Position numbers and translations under genes: made by a program. A stretch of 64,000 bases of DNA, taken from assembly GCA_963576565.1 (NCBI GenBank), contig OY755039.1:126340640-126404639 (forward strand), given 5' to 3'. The DNA is from Aspidapion aeneum. Lineage: Eukaryota > Arthropoda > Insecta > Coleoptera > Brentidae. Shown in pieces: positions 59,295 to 64,000 of the stretch; position 1 is the first letter of the stretch; each line of letters starts with the position of its first letter. A model generated the notes under the pieces. The model saw nothing but the letters and a program-made list of their open reading frames with translations. It had not been told where the DNA came from and did not search any database.

Positions 59295-59327
<33 letters not shown>

Positions 59328-59521
59328 GGAATTTTCTAAATATGGAGCAATATGTAAATAATAATAAAGACAATTTTTGTTCTTGATATTTAAAGGCATT
59401 TGTAGGTATTTTAAATTTCGATACTGCATCTGATTGGGCTCGGAATAGCGCCATTTTTTCCCATTTAACCAAAATTGTATGTCTATAAGACCCAATGTAG
59501 TTACTTTTATGGGACATGTGC
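59173..59521. mobile_element. Degenerate ACAGGGTGT foldback element
   Basis: The arms mirror 9811-10175: AAGACATATAATTTTGGTTGAATGG pairs with CCATTTAACCAAAATTGTATGTCT. The terminal motif has decayed to ACAGGTTGA. An (AT)n run lies at 59292-59317. Confidence 0.65.
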
Positions 59522-60094
59522 TATCCAAAACTACAAAAACTATTAAGCTTGAGAACTGACAGTATTTTTCAAAGCTAATTTGAACTTATTAAGTATTAAA
59601 TATGCAGGGTAAAAAAATTCGACCGTGTCGGACTGTACGTACATGGGTAACAAAACTGACATAATATAGAAGTAAAGGTCACTAAAATTTACCAAATTAA
59701 TTAATCCTGATTTGTCCGTTTAAAATATCAATAATAAAGTTGCTAAGTTTTTAAATAAAATAAAAGCACCTTATACATAATATGTAAGTTTTTTGTTCAT
59801 TCCACATTCGCTATTTTCAGATTGTAAAAAACACACAAACTTATTTTTTTAAATAATTTTTTAATTCTAAATCTCTGAGAAATAAGCGTCTTTTAGAAAA
59901 AAATTATTCGTATTTTCTGATTAAAAGATTAAGATAATTTTTAAGATAGTGGCGAATATTTTAAATATTTATTTTATTTTCGTGTAATTTTTTGTAATTT
60001 AGATAAATCTAAAAGTTTTGATCCTTGTATTTTTACCTAGGTTAGTTTGTAAATACAGTATAGCTTTTTTTAGATAAAAATTGTTGATTTATAT
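59522..60094. other. AT-rich non-coding stretch
   Basis: No gene or clear repeat seen. Confidence 0.5.
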
Positions 60095-61894
60095 ACCGGG
60101 TGGGCCACAAAAAACAGGACAATTTTATTTTCATTATAACTTTTGAACTATACCATCAATTTTAATGGGAGAAACTGCACTTGACAGAGAATTAATCATA
60201 GTTTTGATTAAATATATTTTTTTGTCCGCCATCTGAAAATCCAAGATGGCGGACAAAATTAAATCGTACCCTTCAAAGATGCTCGTTTATTCTTGTGTTG
60301 CGAACATGTTTTAAATATTTAAAGCCTCTAAAGCTGCGTTCTTGCCACGCACAACAAGGTACGAATCAGCAAAATCGGTTTGTTGGTTCCAAAAAATATA
60401 TTTTTGTTTCAACCATTGTTTTGAATAATATACGATTGCCTTGCCAATCATGTCTGCACTTATTTCCTTATAAATTCGTTACTACTGACCCAATTTTGAT
60501 TAAATAAAAAACATCCTGGTGAGAATTGATTGCTTTTTAAAGATCATGATCAAAATTTGTCGCCATCTTAAAATTTAGGATGGCGGACAGAATCATACTT
60601 GATTCTTCAAAATGGCGTGTATATTTTTATTTTCTGAAAATGTTTTAGTTTTTTTGTTAATCTATAGAAAAGGTTAAGTGGTTCTCACAAAATCTGATTT
60701 TGTATTAACCATTGTTTTACAAATTATACGATTGCATTGTCAATCCTGTCTACATTCAGTTCTTTATAAATTGATTATTATGAGCCGATTTTAGTGAAAT
60801 AAAAAACATCTGGCAAAAGCTGATCTTTAAAGTTTGCAACATGATGTTTTTTATTTCACTAAAATCGGTTCAGTAATAATGAATTTATAAAAAATTAATG
60901 CAGACAGGATTGGCAATGCATTCGTATATTTTGTAAAACAATTGTTAAAACAAAATCCGATTTTACGAGAACTACTAAACCGATTTTATTAATTTCTACC
61001 TCTTTATGGGGGAGAAAAGTAAAACAATAACGCAAAATAAGAATAAACACGCCATTTTGAAGAATCAAGTATGATTCTGTCCGACATCTTAAATTCCAAG
61101 ATGGTGGAAACTTTCAATACAAATCTTTAAAGAGCAATCAATTCTCATCATGATTTTATTTACCTCACTAAAATCGGTTTAGTAATAACCAATTTATAAG
61201 GAAATGAATGCAGACAGGATTGGCAATGCAATCGTAGAATCTGTAAAACAATGGTTAAAACAAAAATAGATTTTTTAAGAACCATCACACCGATTTTACT
61301 CATTTATACGGCGTTGTGTGAGGGAAAAGTAGTGAATTTCAATAAATTTAAAAAAAAACTAAAACGTTTTTGGAAAATAAGAATAAACACGCCATCAAGT
61401 ATGATTCTGTCCGCCGTCTTAAATTTTAAGATCGCGATAAATTTTGATCATGGTCTTTAAAAAGCAATCAATGCTCACCAGGATGTTTTTTATTTCATCC
61501 AAATCGGTTTAATAGTAATGAATTTATAAGGAAATAATTGGCAAGGCAATCGTATAATATGCAAAACAATGGTTGAAACAAAAATATATATTTTAAGAAC
61601 CACTGAACCGATTTTGCTGATTCGTACCTTGTGCGTGGCAAGAAAGTAGCTTTTTTACTAATTTAAAGAAATATTTAAGACATGCTCGCAACACTAAAAT
61701 AAACCAGCATCTTTGAAGGGTACATTTTAATTTCGTCCGCGATTTTGGATTTTGAGATGGCGGACAAAAAAATATATTTAGTCAAAACTCTGATTACTTC
61801 TCTATCAAGTGCAGTTTGTGCCATTAAAATCGATTGTATAGTTCAAAAGTTATAATAATAAAAAAATTGTCCGGTTTTTTTTGGCCCACCCGGT
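60095..61894. mobile_element. 1.8 kb foldback element, ACCGGGTGGGCC ends
   Basis: Ends are ACCGGGTGGGCCACAAAAAA and TTTTTTTTGGCCCACCCGGT. The arms, of about 850 bp each, contain AAGATGGCGGACA, repeated inner units with AAAATCGGTTTAGTAATAA, and GATTGGCAATGCA. Short protein frames within it are side effects of the repeats. Confidence 0.8.
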
Positions 61895-61988
61895 ATTATC
61901 CACTAAACTAATATAAGTTTAATCTTAAAAACAAGTATCAAAAAGAAAAGCATTTTTGTAGAATAACCCTGGCCTGAACTGACCCTAT

Positions 61989-62315
61989 ACAGGATGTTAA
62001 TAAAGTATGTCGCCAAATTTGAGACGATGGGTTTTTGAGTGATTTTAAGAAAAAAACATCAAATAAACATGGTTCCGCAAATGCTTAGTTTTCCAGATGC
62101 AGGGTGTCAAAGCTTCAATTTTTTGTTTGTTTTTTCTTTATAGTTCGTGCAGTTTTTGAGTTGTTTGGCTCAAATTTAAAACGTGTATTTAGCTACAAGC
62201 CATTCTCATTAAACATCCCAAATATCAGGAAAAAACTACAGGGCGATATTTTTTCAGAGGTTATGCCCCTTTTTTCTCCCAGAACTTTTTTCCAGTAAGC
62301 CAGTGGCAAATTTAA
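61989..62315 (-). mobile_element. Truncated ACAGGGTGT element, sister of copy 1
   Basis: ACAGGATGTTAATAAAGT starts it and GCAGGGTGTCAAAGC lies 110 bp in. The rest follows 1692-2240 in reverse (CAGTTTTTGAG, TTATGCCCC, GTAAGCCAGTGGCAAATT), then stops before the second arm. Confidence 0.65.
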
Positions 62316-62319
62316 AAAT

Positions 62320-63140
62320 ATAAAATGCTTGCTGGTCGCCTAACTCGCGTAGTCATATCGCGGTGAACATTTCGCCTGCGCATTGTATGACATTTCGGCT
62401 CTCATCAAGTGCGGTTAACGCCAACGAACGCATCCTGGAAACGATCCTATAAAATAGACAATTCTGCCTAAAATAGACGTCCGATCCGACCTCGACTGTT
62501 CGCAAAGTGTTCGGCCGTGTACCTCGCCCAGTAGTATTTTACACTGGCGACGAGGCAGTTTTTCGCGAGAAAATAGCATTTTCGTGAGTGGAAACACGCG
62601 GGAAAATCATACCTAACCTTGAAGGACATGGAGAGTAAGGTTATGTTGTGTTGTTTTGTTTGGAGCGCCCGGTTTTTGGCAAATTGTAAATCGGCAGGCA
62701 AGTTCTTTTATCAATCGGTTCGGGAAAGGATACATAGGCAATGACGTTAATAGGCTCTATCCCGGAATTTAATCAGAGCGCCTGGTTTTTGGCAAATCGG
62801 CAGGCAAGTTCTGTTACTAGTCGATTCGGGAAAGGATAGATAGGCAATGGCGTTAATAGGCTCTATCCCGGAATTTAATCCCTCCAAAGAGTGCTGGACG
62901 ATGTATGCGGAAAGGTTGGACTTATTTTTCGTGGCAAACGACGTAAAAAATGAGGAAAAAAAAGTAGGATCGCTCATAGCTTTGGTGGGAGCGGACTCTG
63001 TCACCCTTAATTGCCAAAAGAAATGAAATTTGACGAACTTTAAAAAATGATGAAAACTCAATTTGCTCCGGTTTCATCGGACTGGCGGGAAAGGCACTAT
63101 GCCTCACCCTGAGATAAAGACAATGGAAGTCCGAAGTTTT
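62320..63140 (+). mobile_element. Remnant of a Gypsy-type element: LTR end, primer site, gag start
   Basis: TATTTTACA (ending 62543) looks like an LTR end. TGGCGACGAGG (62545-62555) fits the 3' end of tRNA-Ser(GCU). A ~105 bp tandem duplication follows (62662-62772, 62773-62880), then gag. No 3' half or second LTR is present. Confidence 0.6.
62847..63140 (+). pseudogene. Gypsy-type gag fragment
   Basis: ATG 62847 opens MALIGSIPEFNPSKECWTMY and ERLDLFFVAND..., the N-terminal 'W..Y.ERLEQFF..N.I' pattern of Gypsy gag, and stops at 63026. The next frame continues with MKFDEL, a stop, and VSSDWRERHYA, matching the following gag block. It therefore has at least one frameshift and one or two stops. 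Confidence 0.65.
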
Positions 63141-64000
63141 ATTTCTACTCAATGATTGTCTACGAGTTTCAAACGAAAGATTATTTTTTCACTTATATAA
63201 TGGCAACAAGTTTAATGAGGTGGGTCCTCAAGTCGTGAACGGTTAGCCCAGATTTTCCTAAGCTCTAAGGTCGACACTGACAGTAAGATGTGTTTGTATT
63301 AAATGCAGTGTTGTCTTGGCCGTCGGACCTGGTGTATTGAATTTTTGGTGTTTTTTTTACTGTGTGTTGAGTTTTATTTTTGTAAAAAAGAACTTAGTTG
63401 GACGTAAAAATAATCAAAAAGTGCTATGTTTATGAAAATATTGTGAAAATTAAGCCCACTTTGATTTTTGCGAAATGATTCCGGTGACGCAGCTATGTTG
63501 CCATCGCCGGGGAATCTGTAAATTCTAAGTTTTCAGGAATGCCCGCCACGAATAGGGAAAATTTAAACGGGGCCGCGGTTGATTACTTTTCTTTATATTT
63601 TTATTAGTCTAAGATTTGTACCCTGCTACATTTAGCAGGGTACAAATTTTTAATGTCATTACATTAAAATTTAAAATACATTACTTTATGTTTATTTTAT
63701 GAGAGTTTTATGCAATTTCTGAATAGCAATCGAAGATACAAATTATCTTTTTTCTCAATGAACCATGCATCGCCTACAAGTCGATAGGATGAATGCGTAT
63801 TCCTATGAATGGACTTCAACCACAAATGTTAGCCTCTCTGCTAGTTAAGGTGTAAACCCACCAGTACACAAAAAACAATGGAAAAAACGTCGGCAAATCA
63901 ATATAAAACAGAAATTATTTAAAAACATTGTTAATGTACATTTTAACAAATACAAATTAGCAAAAACTTAAATTTTTTGTTTCTTTTCAAAAAATCACTG
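63141..64000. other. Non-coding stretch with one strong hairpin
   Basis: 63614-63647 is a perfect 14-bp stem, ATTTGTACCCTGCT / AGCAGGGTACAAAT, with a 6-base loop. No genes seen. Confidence 0.5.

Overview
The window is AT-rich eukaryotic DNA, most likely from an insect. The evidence is a spliced ARL1 gene with GT-AG introns, BEL/Pao, I-like and Gypsy retrotransposons, an LTR core promoter of the TATA plus TCAGT initiator type, and dozens of short foldback elements. I cannot place the species. Host coding sequence is only a few percent of the window. Almost everything else is transposable-element (TE) DNA, much of it stacked in nests.

Layout. 1-7173 is bounded by imperfect terminal inverted repeats (TIRs) and may be one 7.2 kb non-coding element. 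It is followed at 7187-7589 by two exon-like pieces that look like the 3' end of an unidentified gene. 7.7-16 kb holds MITEs and duplicated non-coding blocks. 16091-16353 (minus strand) is the first coding exon of RNA polymerase III subunit RPC3 (POLR3C), with a clean splice donor but no second exon that I could find. 16.5-20.1 kb holds a dispersed repeat, a satellite-bearing MITE and a 1.1 kb palindrome.

20116-44131 is a nested transposon complex whose order can be read from target-site duplications (TSDs). A BEL/Pao element (LTRs 20121-20534 and 43716-44126, TSD ATACC) landed in a copy of the dispersed repeat. Its gag was then split by an I-like non-LTR element on the minus strand (21328-33556, 15-bp TSD). 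That element was in turn split by a young, intact Gypsy element on the minus strand (25445-31729, TSD ATAT, LTRs differing at one base of 382). A second, separate insertion (33744-38964, 16-bp imperfect TSD) also split the BEL gag and carries a two-exon THAP-like fragment plus smaller elements.

44.1-45.1 kb holds a MITE and a double foldback with a flipped loop. 45905-58415 is ARL1 (plus strand, four coding exons, 180 aa). Intron 2 contains a GC-richer island that looks like a small spliced non-coding transcription unit. Intron 3 contains a multi-kilobase inverted repeat. 59-62.3 kb holds more foldback elements, and 62.5-63.15 kb a decayed Gypsy-type gag with its primer binding site.

The most striking observation is the regulatory DNA of the intact Gypsy. 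Its U3 has paired GAAnnTTC heat-shock units, a GAGAGAG tract, a TATA box and a TCAGT initiator. Its untranslated leader carries tandem repeats with three perfect three-unit heat-shock elements. By sequence it should be a heat-inducible retrotransposon.
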